DNA of 64,000 bases, from NCBI RefSeq assembly GCF_003967015.1, contig NZ_AP017560.1:2852001-2916000 (forward strand), given 5' to 3'. Each line of letters starts with the position of its first letter. The first letter of the stretch is position 1. The notes beneath the pieces were generated by a model. That model was not told the origin of the DNA, did not search any database, and was given only the letters and a program-made list of their open reading frames with translations. Shown here piece by piece: positions 8,481-16,935 of this stretch. The position numbers and the translations under genes are program-made. The DNA is from Pseudanabaena sp. ABRG5-3. Lineage in GTDB: Bacteria > Cyanobacteriota > Cyanobacteriia > Pseudanabaenales > Pseudanabaenaceae.

Positions 8481-10745
8481 ATGACTAATCCTTTTCAACA
8501 TGAGAAGAATCCTACTCTAGATACCAATAAACCTGCGATGGGTGGAGGATGGCAGGTCATTAGCTACTGGGCAGAAAAGACCTTAGATGTTAAAGGGGGA
8601 ATGCTGTGGAAAACATTGCTGCATAAGAGTGCCTGTCTATCCTGTGCATGGGGAACAGGTGGGCAGAAGGGGGGATTTCAGAATGAGGACGAGGAAAACT
8701 TGCAGCGCTGTGCCAAGAGTGTGGAAGCGATCGCCTCAGAATTAATGGAATCGATTCCGCAACATTTTTTTGAGAAGTATTCCATTTCTGAACTGCAAAA
8801 GTTAAGTTCAATGGAAGCCGATCGCTTAGGTCGCTTGAGTTTTCCAGTAATTAAACGCACCAATAGCGATCGCTACGAACGCATCTCATGGGATGAGGTC
8901 TATGAAATTGTTACAAAATCCTTTCAAAAATCACCAGAGCGTCTCTCTTCCTACAGCTCAGGGCGTTCATCTAATGAGGCGGCGTACCTTTTGCAATTGC
9001 TTATGCGATCGCTTGGTTCTAATAATCTTGCGGACTGCTCAGATCTCTGTCATTCGGCTTCAACGGTAGGACTAAAGAAAGTATTTGGTTCAGGAACCTC
9101 AATGGTCAGCCTTGCGGATTTGCACCAGAGCGATTGCATTGTTTTGATTGGTTCTAATGCACCTGCGAATCATCCGCGCTTGATGAATGAACTAATTAAA
9201 CTGCGCGATCGCGGCGGCAAAGTCATCGTGATCAATCCCTTGATTGAAGTAGGTTTAGTCAAATTCGCTTCACCAGCCTATCCGCTCAAATCCTTTCTCA
9301 AAGGTTCAGAAATATCTTCCCATTACATTCAGCCAATTTCAGGAAGTGACACTGCGGTTTTCTTAGGAATTCAAAAATCTTTGCTGGAGAATAATTGGAT
9401 TAATTATGAATTCCTTCAGCAGCATACCGAAGGTTGGGAAGCGGTCATTGAGCAGGTGCGATCGCTGGATTGGGCAGATATTGTCAACACCTGCGGAGTC
9501 TCCCGTGAAGAGTTGGAAATCGCTGCCGAGATGATTGGCACTTCGCAACGGGTAGTCTTTGGCTGGGCAATGGGCATCACGCAGCAATCTAATGCAGTAG
9601 ACAATATTTTTAGTATTGCTAATACCGCACTATTAACAGGTAATGCTGGCAAAGAAGGCGCAGGAACGATGCCAATTCGCGGACATTCCAATGTGCAGGG
9701 TTTTGGCTCGATGGGGGTAACGATTCGCCTCAAAGAGGAGATCATGCAGGCTTTAGAGAAATTATTGCAGCGATCGCTGAGTCGGGTGCAGGGCTATGAC
9801 ACTCGCGCTCTGATCGAGGCTAGCGATCGCCATGAAATTGATACTTTGCTCTGTCTGGGTGGCAATATCTATGCGGCAAATCCCGATCTCACTCAAGCTA
9901 AACGCGCTCTCGGTAATATCGAAACGATTATTTATATTTCCACCAAGCCCAATCTCGGACATTTTCATGGACTTGCGAAAGAGAATACTTTAATCCTGCC
10001 TGTCTTTGCTCGCTTTGAGAATCCCCATAAAACCACAACCGAGTCTGGCAACAACTTTGTGCGTCTCAATGATGAAGGTACATCGCATCTCCATCAACGC
10101 GAAGGTACAGATTTAATTTCCGAAGTAGAGTTTCTCTCTGAACTTGCCGATCGCCTGCATAGTAACGATGTTATTAATTGGCGATCGCTGCAAGATCCCA
10201 AATATATTCGCCAACTCATCGCCAAAACCATTCCCGACTATGCCAAAATCAGTGAAATCGATGATACTAATCAAGAATTTACGATCGCCAATCGCATCTT
10301 CCATACGCCCAACTTCCCAACGCGATCGGGTAAAGCCAAAATGTTTGTTACGCCTTTGCCAAAGCTAGAATTACCAACGCTTGCCAGTTTTAATTTGCCT
10401 GAACATACAAAAGCGATCGCGCTAATTCTTGGCACAGGGCGCAGCTATTCGCAGCATAATACTGTCGTTTATAAGGATGGCGACTACTATCGCGGGATGC
10501 CTCACCGCAACTGCATTTTAATGAGTAAAGCCGATGGCGATCGCGCAGGTTTTCAGGAACATCAGCGCGTAACGGTTAGAGGTAATGCAGGTGAAATGGC
10601 AAATGTCGAAATCATCTATGGACAGATTCGCGAAGGTTCAGCTTTAATGTTTTATCCCGAAGTCAATGCAATTTTTAAGGCCCCTATTGATGAACGTTGC
10701 GGCACACCTGCTTTTAAGCGTGTTCCTGTTGCGGTCTATATTTAA
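8481..10745 (+). CDS. FdhF/YdeP-family molybdopterin oxidoreductase
   Basis: 754 residues. The N-terminal CLSC pair at 52-55 (in KSACLSCAWGTGG), the NNLADCSDLCHSAS segment near residue 180-195 (position of the molybdenum-ligand region) and the later TGNAGKEGAGTMPIRGHSNVQG are the signature of the FdhF/YdeP family within the DMSO-reductase superfamily. The C-terminal molydopterin-binding beta-barrel includes LGTGRSYSQHN. Members bind bis-MGD; the physiological substrate is unsettled (E. coli YdeP is linked to acid resistance). Length is typical. It is transcribed alone; the stop codon sits inside the downstream hairpin. Confidence 0.85.
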   Translation: MTNPFQHEKNPTLDTNKPAMGGGWQVISYWAEKTLDVKGGMLWKTLLHKSACLSCAWGTGGQKGGFQNEDEENLQRCAKSVEAIASELMESIPQHFFEKYSISELQKLSSMEADRLGRLSFPVIKRTNSDRYERISWDEVYEIVTKSFQKSPERLSSYSSGRSSNEAAYLLQLLMRSLGSNNLADCSDLCHSASTVGLKKVFGSGTSMVSLADLHQSDCIVLIGSNAPANHPRLMNELIKLRDRGGKVIVINPLIEVGLVKFASPAYPLKSFLKGSEISSHYIQPISGSDTAVFLGIQKSLLENNWINYEFLQQHTEGWEAVIEQVRSLDWADIVNTCGVSREELEIAAEMIGTSQRVVFGWAMGITQQSNAVDNIFSIANTALLTGNAGKEGAGTMPIRGHSNVQGFGSMGVTIRLKEEIMQALEKLLQRSLSRVQGYDTRALIEASDRHEIDTLLCLGGNIYAANPDLTQAKRALGNIETIIYISTKPNLGHFHGLAKENTLILPVFARFENPHKTTTESGNNFVRLNDEGTSHLHQREGTDLISEVEFLSELADRLHSNDVINWRSLQDPKYIRQLIAKTIPDYAKISEIDDTNQEFTIANRIFHTPNFPTRSGKAKMFVTPLPKLELPTLASFNLPEHTKAIALILGTGRSYSQHNTVVYKDGDYYRGMPHRNCILMSKADGDRAGFQEHQRVTVRGNAGEMANVEIIYGQIREGSALMFYPEVNAIFKAPIDERCGTPAFKRVPVAVYI

Positions 10746-10775
10746 GGAAGCAGTGCGAGGCACTGCTTCCTTAAA
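10741..10775. terminator. gene-end hairpin, overlaps stop codon
   Basis: Perfect 16-bp arms (TTTAAGGAAGCAGTGC) with loop GAG, between convergent genes. The left arm includes the YdeP-family stop codon and the right arm ends one base before the stop of the next gene, so it likely serves both strands. Confidence 0.65.
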
Positions 10776-11258
10776 TCATTTTAGCCATTCTTCGAGGCTA
10801 GTTGTTAATTTGCCCGTAATCTGAGCAGTTAAGCGATCGCGTTTTTGTTTTTGCATCCATTTTTGAAATTGTTTTTCGTATTCTTCGCTATCGGTTTGAT
10901 ATGTCACCCATGCGTCTAGTGCCACTGCTAAGCCCCAAAATAAGAGCGGATAGATTGCCCAGCCAATTCTGCCAGAGGTTAATAAGTTTAACGCTACTAA
11001 AAAAGAATTGACGATCGCAAATTTCAGGACATTTGATTTAAAAGACTTCTTTTTATATTTATCGAATTCCACTTGCTCCTTGCGTACAGCTTGCGTAGAT
11101 TGCCATTCCTGTACTGCGGCGAGGAAATCCGCTTCACTCACACCCATATCTGAGGCAATTTCATATATTTGCTGTTTAGTTAGATTTTGACCATTAGTTC
11201 TCTTTGCGAGAGCATAGCGGAGAATCTGATCAACCTGTTCTTCGGAATAAGTATCCAT
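10776..11258 (-). CDS. 2TM domain protein
   Basis: 160 residues. The N-terminus (residues 1-50) is a small helical domain with EEQVDQILRYALAKR and QQIYEIASDMGVSEADF, similar to short regulatory 'SHOCT/2TM-associated' helices. Two membrane helices follow at about 77-94 and 98-117, then a charged C-terminal tail rich in Lys and Gln (EKQFQKWMQKQKRDR). This matches the 2TM domain family, of unknown function, often found attached to LytTR or kinase proteins but here alone. It converges on the YdeP-family gene. Confidence 0.7.
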   Translation of the reverse strand: MDTYSEEQVDQILRYALAKRTNGQNLTKQQIYEIASDMGVSEADFLAAVQEWQSTQAVRKEQVEFDKYKKKSFKSNVLKFAIVNSFLVALNLLTSGRIGWAIYPLLFWGLAVALDAWVTYQTDSEEYEKQFQKWMQKQKRDRLTAQITGKLTTSLEEWLK

Positions 11259-11343
11259 AATTTTCCTCCATAGTTATTTGGTGCAAGTAAACTTAGAATG
11301 TGGCTTGCTTTATGCGTTACGTTACACTAACGCATTCTACAGT

Positions 11344-11448
11344 TATAGCGGTTTTCAAATAAGTACATACTCGTTTGAAAGCCAAAAATTAATCACAGTA
11401 AGGTTTTGGAATTTTCATTTTGTCTATGGCAAAATGAAAACTGCTATA
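11344..11448. mobile_element. MITE-like element with TATAGC ends
   Basis: A 105-bp segment bounded by 14-bp inverted repeats, TATAGCGGTTTTCA on the left and TGAAAACTGCTATA on the right (one mismatch). There is no coding capacity. The right repeat supplies the stop codon of the idi gene, so insertion appears to have reset that C-terminus. No clear target duplication is visible. Confidence 0.55.
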
Positions 11449-11977
11449 GGGCAGCAATGAAGCGATCGCAGCAATCGCGGAGCCAATAGGTATAGGCTTC
11501 GGGATGTTCTTGAATATCCGCTTGTAAAACCTGTAAATCTATCCATTTCCAATCCTCGGCTTCATCAGGATTGAGCATTGGTTCGCGATCGCTATAGCCG
11601 ACAAACACATGATCAAACTCATACTCAATCAAATCATGATCTAACTCAGCACGATAAACGAAACTAAATAACTCCTTCAATTCACAATCAAAGCCCATTT
11701 CCTCTTGCAAACGACGATGGGCGGCGAGTAAAGTTGGTTCCTCATCACGAGGATGACTACAACAGGTATTTGTCCAGAGTCCACCTGAATGATATTTATG
11801 CTTGGCGCGTCTTTGTAACAAAAGCTGTCCTTGGGAATTCAACACGAAAATTGAAAAGGCACGATGTAACAGCCCGTCACGGTGTGCCTGCAATTTCTCG
11901 GCAGTCCCAATCTGGCGATCGCTAGTATCGACTAAAATAATTTTTTCTTCTAATTGGTTAGCTAATTGAGCTGCCAT
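11444..11977 (-). CDS. idi: isopentenyl-diphosphate delta-isomerase, type 1
   Basis: 177 residues, Nudix-fold type 1 enzyme. The catalytic Cys lies in TNTCCSHPRDEE (about residues 69-80), metal-binding Glu residues lie in LQEEMGF, and EYEFDHVFVGY carries the second catalytic Glu. It interconverts isopentenyl and dimethylallyl diphosphate for carotenoids, phytol and quinone tails. Most cyanobacteria I know of use the unrelated flavin-dependent type 2 enzyme (fni), so a type 1 enzyme is worth noting. The final codons and stop come from the inverted repeat of a MITE-like element. It is monocistronic. Confidence 0.92.
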   Translation of the reverse strand: MAAQLANQLEEKIILVDTSDRQIGTAEKLQAHRDGLLHRAFSIFVLNSQGQLLLQRRAKHKYHSGGLWTNTCCSHPRDEEPTLLAAHRRLQEEMGFDCELKELFSFVYRAELDHDLIEYEFDHVFVGYSDREPMLNPDEAEDWKWIDLQVLQADIQEHPEAYTYWLRDCCDRFIAAL

Positions 11978-12060
11978 GATGATATTTATAAAAAATGTTA
12001 AAAGCCTTATAAAGCAAGGGTCTTAACATTTTATCTGGTTTTGATTCAGAAATTAGCACA

Positions 12061-13215
12061 CTATGACTTGGTACTAATGGAATCCACAGGCAAAGTCACC
12101 GTGAATTTTGTGCCAGTATCAACTTGACTCTCCGCTTGGATTTCGCCGCCCCACAAATCAACACAGCGTTTGACGATCGCTAAGCCTAAGCCAGTTCCTT
12201 GAATTTTGCCAACATTGCTACATCGACTAAAGGTGTTAAACAATCGACTTTGCTCAGCCTCAGGAATACCAAGGCCGCGATCGCTCACACTAAAAATCAA
12301 TTTACGATCATCCTCTAAATAGTCAACTGCAATATTAACTTCATTGCCTTCTGGTGAATATTTGATTGCATTAGAAATGAGATTAGTAAAAATATGTCTG
12401 AAGAGATTAGGATCGATTTTGAGAAAATTAGGTAATGAATGACAACTTAAAATAATTGGATGTTTGTTATTGTCACTAAAACTAAGTAAGCTAATTAATT
12501 GCTCACAATACTCTTGGAAATTTATACTTTCTAAAGTGATTTCAAAGTTACCTGTCTCAACTTTTCCTAACAACATAATTTCATCTAAAAGCTGACACAT
12601 ATTTTGAATTGTTGACTCCATTCTTCTTGCATAGATTTGCTTTTTTTCTGGTGTTAATTGATGCCCTGATACAAGAATAATTTCACTAGTTAGTTGTAAC
12701 GCTGTCAAAGGATTGCGAAACTCATGGGAAACCATAGACACAAAATATGATTTGAGTTGATTTAGTTCTCTTTCCTTCTCTAGCGCTTTTAATGTAGCTT
12801 GTTCACTATCTCTAATCCGTTGTACGATTTGCGATCGCTCCATAGCATAGCGAATACTCCGTCTCAAAAGATATGTAGTGACTTGATCTTTGACTAAATA
12901 ATCTTGTGCGCCCTTAGCCATCGCTTGCAGGGCTAATTCCTCATCATCAAAGGCTGTCAAAATAATAATGGGAATATCAGGAAATACCTCATTAAATTTA
13001 GCGATGGTATCTAAACCTTCCGAATCAGGCAATTGCAAATCCAGTAACACCAAGTCAAAGTCGTTCGATTGACAATATCCAATTGCATCACTTAGGCGCT
13101 CAGCGATCTCCAATGACCACTGCCCTACAGAGGATCGAAGAAATACTTGCTGAAATAGCCGCGCATCGGTTGGGCTATCTTCGACTAATAAAACTTGGAG
13201 AGATTCTGGATTCAT
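12061..13215 (-). CDS. response-regulator/histidine-kinase hybrid (REC-HisKA-HATPase)
   Basis: 384 residues. A receiver domain comes first (LLVEDSPTDARLF, phospho-acceptor Asp59 in LVLLDLQLPDSEG, Lys109 in YLVKD), then a coiled linker, a HisKA helix with the phospho-His164 in MVSHEFRNPL, and an ATPase domain with N box NLISNAIKYSP, G1 DRGLGIPE and G2 GTGLGLAI. It has no membrane segment and is therefore cytoplasmic. The input is phosphorylation of the receiver, presumably by or together with the GAF-PAS kinase and Rcp1-like regulator encoded just upstream on the same strand. A palindromic repeat lies between it and those genes. Confidence 0.88.
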   Translation of the reverse strand: MNPESLQVLLVEDSPTDARLFQQVFLRSSVGQWSLEIAERLSDAIGYCQSNDFDLVLLDLQLPDSEGLDTIAKFNEVFPDIPIIILTAFDDEELALQAMAKGAQDYLVKDQVTTYLLRRSIRYAMERSQIVQRIRDSEQATLKALEKERELNQLKSYFVSMVSHEFRNPLTALQLTSEIILVSGHQLTPEKKQIYARRMESTIQNMCQLLDEIMLLGKVETGNFEITLESINFQEYCEQLISLLSFSDNNKHPIILSCHSLPNFLKIDPNLFRHIFTNLISNAIKYSPEGNEVNIAVDYLEDDRKLIFSVSDRGLGIPEAEQSRLFNTFSRCSNVGKIQGTGLGLAIVKRCVDLWGGEIQAESQVDTGTKFTVTLPVDSISTKS

Positions 13216-13256
13216 GGGCAGCTAAATGAGAACAAGTTGGTTAAAATCTAATTAAT

Positions 13257-13348
13257 TAAGTAGCTGGGTGCAGTTAAATATAAACCCCCAAAAGCTGCGG
13301 CGCGCACGCAGCTTTTGGTTCTGGTTTTTAATTACACCTAGCTACTTA
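13257..13348. repeat. dispersed palindromic repeat, copy 3
   Basis: A 92-bp imperfect palindrome bounded by TAAGTAGCTGGGTGCAGTTAAA on the left and its imperfect complement on the right, with inner arms CCAAAAGCTGCG/CGCAGCTTTTGG. The right end overlaps the stop codon of the Rcp1-like gene. The outer ends match copy 2 and the inner arms match copy 1. Confidence 0.75.
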
Positions 13349-13797
13349 TGAGGTAATTTAACTGTAGTTAACCAAAACTCGTTAATTCTTTGGACGGCGA
13401 GCATAAATTCATGAATATCAATGGGTTTACTAATATAACAGTTAGCATTGAGACTATAGGAGCGTAACACATCTTCCTCATCAGTGGATGTCGTTAAGAT
13501 CACTATTGGAATCTGCCTTAAATCTGCATCTGCCTTCACCTCTGCAAGAACTTCCCGCCCATCCATACCAGGTAAATTTAGATCCAGCAAAATTAAATCT
13601 GGACGAGCAACATCGCGAAATTCTCCACGACCATGGAGGTAATCCATGGCATCTTCTCCATTCTCAACCCAATATAATTTATTGGCGATTTTAGCTTTGC
13701 TAAACTCTCGAATTGTCAAATTTGCATCACTAGGAGAGTCTTCAACCAGTAAAACTTCAATTGGGCGATAAGGATAATTATTTTGATTATTGCTCAT
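13342..13797 (-). CDS. CheY-like response regulator, Rcp1 type
   Basis: 151 residues, a single receiver domain: acidic pair ED at 19-20 (VLLVEDSPSDANL), phospho-acceptor Asp72 in DLILLDLNLPGMDG, Thr in VILTTSTDEED and Lys in YISKPID. The insertion GEDAMDYLHGRGEF is characteristic of the Rcp1 class, partners of cyanobacterial phytochrome Cph1-type kinases. It starts 4 bp after the stop of the GAF-PAS kinase gene and is therefore translationally linked to it. It is the probable phosphate acceptor of that kinase and has no output domain. Confidence 0.9.
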   Translation of the reverse strand: MSNNQNNYPYRPIEVLLVEDSPSDANLTIREFSKAKIANKLYWVENGEDAMDYLHGRGEFRDVARPDLILLDLNLPGMDGREVLAEVKADADLRQIPIVILTTSTDEEDVLRSYSLNANCYISKPIDIHEFMLAVQRINEFWLTTVKLPHK

Positions 13798-13801
13798 AGG
13801 A

Positions 13802-15598
13802 TCAAACGGTAAAAAAGAAAGTTGTACCTACATTAGGAGTTGATTCTGCCCAAATTTGTCCACCATGCCGTAGAACAATTTTTTTGCAAATAGCTAGCCC
13901 GATACCAGTACCATCATATTCTCGCCGCGTATGCAGCCGTTTAAACACTTCAAAAATACGATCAAGATATTGAGACTTGATCCCGATACCATTATCTCTT
14001 ACCTCAAAGAGATAATGTGAGGTTTGCTCCTTTCCTTCAAGATCAGTAGGAACTTCGACTTTAGTAGCACAAATGTAAATACGAGGCTGTTCAGCTTTAC
14101 AAAATTTAATCGCATTGCCAATCAGATTTTGAAATAGCTGCACTAGTTGGCTGCGATCGCCATTAACTACAGGTAGGGGATCAATAATGATTTCGGCATT
14201 TTTCTCAGCGATCGCTAATTGTAAGTTTCGCATGGCCGCTTGGGCTACAGCATTGCAATCGGTGGCAGCAAACTCCTTGCCTCTGGTACTAACCCGTGAA
14301 TAGGCAAGTAAATCATGGATCAATTGCTGCATTCTTTTAGAGCCATCGATCACATATTCAGCATAGGAATTAGCTATGTCATCAAAGCGATCACCATATT
14401 CACTCATGAGTAATTGGGTATAGCCCATCACAGCTCGTAAGGGTTCCTGCAAATCATGGGAAGCAACATAGGCAAATTGCTCCAGTTCTTGATTTGAGCG
14501 CAGTAGTTCCTGATTAGTAAGCCGCAACTGTTCAGTAGCTTGGGTTAATTCCGCAGTTCGATCCTTAACTCGTTGTTCTAATTCTTCATTAAGACGCAAG
14601 ATCATCAGTTCAGCTTGTTTCTGTTCCGTAATATCCACAATCACAAACAGCCGACAAGTCTCATCACCGATCTGAATCAGCTCCGCAGAAACATGGCACA
14701 TAACTATGTCTCCATTACGCGAATATAAAGGTACTTCGTAATTTACAAGCTTGCCATCCGCCTCAAATATCTCCAACATTTTTTGGCGATCAGTTAGACT
14801 TCGCAAAATTTTTAGCTGAAAACTATTGTGTCCTAATATCTCTGAGCGATCGAACCCGAACAATCTTTCAAAACTATGATTGACATCTACTATATATCGC
14901 CCACCATCAACCCTAGCAATAACTTTCGCGATTGGACTGCCATAAAAAACCTTAGAGAATTTCTCTTCCGACATCCGCAGTTCTATTTCCGCTTGCTGCC
15001 GTTCCTGCTTGGTGCGTAAAGAGACAATACCAAAGCTCAAACTATCGGAAAGTTCTTGCAGTAGTTCCACTTCTCGTTGATTAAAAGCCCCAGATTCTCC
15101 TGAATAAATATTGAGACAACCAAAGACTACACCTTGATTGAGTAAGGGCAGTACTAATGATGATTGATAGCCCCTTTGCTGAGCAGCTTCACGCCAAGGC
15201 TCAAACTGAGGATCTTCAATCATATTTTGACAAGCTACAGGTTGCCCCGAACGAATTGCTTTGCCAGTAGGTCCCTGTCCACGAGGGGACTCATTATCCC
15301 AAGTTAGATTTATTGTCTTGAGATAGCCTGACTCATAGCCTGCCCAAGCCATAGGCTGGATCGACTTAGCTGCGTCATAACACACATAACCAATCCATGC
15401 CATACGATAGGCAGCTTCATCGGTAATGAGTTGCACTAGGTTTTGTAATAATGTCTTTTCATCAATAGCACGAATCACAGCTTGGGTACAAGCACTCAGG
15501 ACACGCAAAGCTCGATTAACTATTTGAAAATCACGCTGTAAATCGCTTGTTATATTCTTGTCCTGTGCTGACTGGGCTAATACATAATCCATATCCAT
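13802..15598 (-). CDS. GAF-PAS histidine kinase (phytochrome-kinase type)
   Basis: 598 residues: a GAF domain (about 35-195), a PAS domain (about 210-330, ending in the usual CRLFVIVDITEQKQAE linker), a coiled coil, HisKA with His381 in YVASHDLQEPLRAVMGY, and a HATPase domain (NLIGNAIKFCK, DNGIGI, GTGIGLAI). The HisKA/HATPase type is that of phytochrome-like kinases. I see no conserved chromophore-Cys motif in the GAF, so I read it as a small-molecule or redox GAF rather than a photoreceptor. It is the first gene of a three-gene minus-strand signalling cluster. Confidence 0.87.
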   Translation of the reverse strand: MDMDYVLAQSAQDKNITSDLQRDFQIVNRALRVLSACTQAVIRAIDEKTLLQNLVQLITDEAAYRMAWIGYVCYDAAKSIQPMAWAGYESGYLKTINLTWDNESPRGQGPTGKAIRSGQPVACQNMIEDPQFEPWREAAQQRGYQSSLVLPLLNQGVVFGCLNIYSGESGAFNQREVELLQELSDSLSFGIVSLRTKQERQQAEIELRMSEEKFSKVFYGSPIAKVIARVDGGRYIVDVNHSFERLFGFDRSEILGHNSFQLKILRSLTDRQKMLEIFEADGKLVNYEVPLYSRNGDIVMCHVSAELIQIGDETCRLFVIVDITEQKQAELMILRLNEELEQRVKDRTAELTQATEQLRLTNQELLRSNQELEQFAYVASHDLQEPLRAVMGYTQLLMSEYGDRFDDIANSYAEYVIDGSKRMQQLIHDLLAYSRVSTRGKEFAATDCNAVAQAAMRNLQLAIAEKNAEIIIDPLPVVNGDRSQLVQLFQNLIGNAIKFCKAEQPRIYICATKVEVPTDLEGKEQTSHYLFEVRDNGIGIKSQYLDRIFEVFKRLHTRREYDGTGIGLAICKKIVLRHGGQIWAESTPNVGTTFFFTV

Positions 15599-15659
15599 AA
15601 ATTATCCATCGAAAAAGAAAAGCTAAAATATCTGCTAATGAATTTGGTGTTTTCACGAA

Positions 15660-16247
15660 ATGTTAATCAATCAGCAACGATACATCGGTTTAACTCTGAC
15701 AGGGTTGGCGACCATTGTGCCACTAGTCACGCTGAATTGCGATGTCACATCCGCACAAACGATTAACTTGACTACTTTTCGCAGTACTGCCCTATCTAAA
15801 CACAATGCCTATCGCAGTATCCATCACAGTCCTGCAATGACACTCAACAACTCAGTGAATATTACGGCACAGGCTTGGGCAGATCGGTTAGCTGCTACGG
15901 GGACATTTGCCCATAGTTCTTCTGCTCAGAGAAATGGTGCTGGGGAAAATCTATATGTCTACTACACAACTGCAACTTCTATCACTTCCGACAATCTCGC
16001 TAAAGGGGCAATAGATTCTTGGTATAACGAGGTGAAGCTTTATAATTATGCTGCTTCTGGATTCTCTTCGGCTACTGGTCACTTTACACAGGTGGTATGG
16101 AAGGGCAGTACTCAATTAGGGTGTGGTGCATCTAAGGGAACTAAAACACTGAATGGCACAAAATTTAATGCTTTTTATGTAGTTTGCCATTACAATCCTG
16201 CGGGGAATGTATTTGGCAAGTTTCCTACAAATGTGTTGAAGCCTTAG
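15660..16247 (+). CDS. secreted CAP/SCP-domain protein
   Basis: 195 residues with a signal peptide (hydrophobic YIGLTLTGLATIVPLVTL, cleavage near TSAQT) and one CAP domain. Recognisable are HNAYRSIHHSPAMTLNNSVN (first helix), FAHSS, GAGENLYV, and GHFTQVVWKGSTQLGCG, with the usual cavity residues His, Glu and His. The final segment (FYVVCHYNPAGN) closes the fold with a disulfide partner. Bacterial CAP proteins are extracellular; their substrates are mostly unknown. It starts 61 bp from the divergent kinase gene. Confidence 0.85.
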   Translation: MLINQQRYIGLTLTGLATIVPLVTLNCDVTSAQTINLTTFRSTALSKHNAYRSIHHSPAMTLNNSVNITAQAWADRLAATGTFAHSSSAQRNGAGENLYVYYTTATSITSDNLAKGAIDSWYNEVKLYNYAASGFSSATGHFTQVVWKGSTQLGCGASKGTKTLNGTKFNAFYVVCHYNPAGNVFGKFPTNVLKP

Positions 16248-16347
16248 ATCTAAAGTTCTAAAGTGCATTGTAAGTCAGCGTACTTTAGCTCTAACCCCAA
16301 AATATCGATTAGAATATATTACAAAACTACATACTCGCAGGAGTTTT

Positions 16348-16773
16348 ATGGATACCATCGACTTAGAAAAGCTTTTGCAAAGAGGCTACTACGTCACTCT
16401 GGGCGCAACTTCATCGTTAATTGAGGTAATCCAAGACCCCACCAAACGCGAAGAAAATTTGAGAAGGTTGGGTCGCAGTTTTGATGAAATTACGCAGGAG
16501 CTTGCCGAAAAGGGTGTAACAACTGAAGCTGAGGCTCGTAGCTATGTGGATAAATTTATCGCCCAACAGGTAAACGGTACTAACACTGATACTGAATCTG
16601 TCGGTCTCACCACAGTAACTACTACTGCAAAAACCGTTGATGATAATAGTTTTGATAATACTTCGGATAAGTCTGAGAAAAAAGTGAAAGCTAGTATGCG
16701 AGATGAGATTGCAGAACTCACGCAGCAGCTAGCAAGCTTACGTTCTGAACTAGAACAATTACGCTCAAATTAA
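16348..16773 (+). CDS. conserved small coiled-coil protein (phasin-like pattern)
   Basis: 141 residues. The N-terminal half is helical (DLEKLLQRGYYVTLGATSSL, then LRRLGRSFDEITQELAEKG), which fits the cyanobacterial proteins sometimes annotated as phasin-like. A Thr/Asp-rich linker covers residues 72-110, and the protein ends in a coiled coil (AELTQQLASLRSELEQLRS). A good ribosome-binding site (CAGGAG) precedes the ATG. No catalytic motif is seen and the function is unknown. A strong terminator overlaps its stop codon. Confidence 0.6.
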   Translation: MDTIDLEKLLQRGYYVTLGATSSLIEVIQDPTKREENLRRLGRSFDEITQELAEKGVTTEAEARSYVDKFIAQQVNGTNTDTESVGLTTVTTTAKTVDDNSFDNTSDKSEKKVKASMRDEIAELTQQLASLRSELEQLRSN

Positions 16774-16807
16774 CAAAAAAGGAGACTCAAAGAGTCTCCT
16801 TTTTTGT
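16773..16807. terminator. intrinsic terminator hairpin
   Basis: Arms of 16 bp (ACAAAAAAGGAGACTC) with loop AAA. The A-run and T-run are both in the stem, so it could act on either strand. Confidence 0.85.
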
Positions 16808-16935
16808 ATAACCATTTTTCGCATCTCAAACTGAAATATCGCAAAACCACATATTTACTGAAAGCCTAAATGCAATTGTGTATTCAAATCCTGTAAGGAA
16901 ACATATTCTATATCTAGTGTCTGCTATGATGCTTA

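Noticed and set aside
11278-11460. 60-residue frame between the 2TM and idi genes
   Set aside because: It lies across the inverted-repeat element and has no conserved features.
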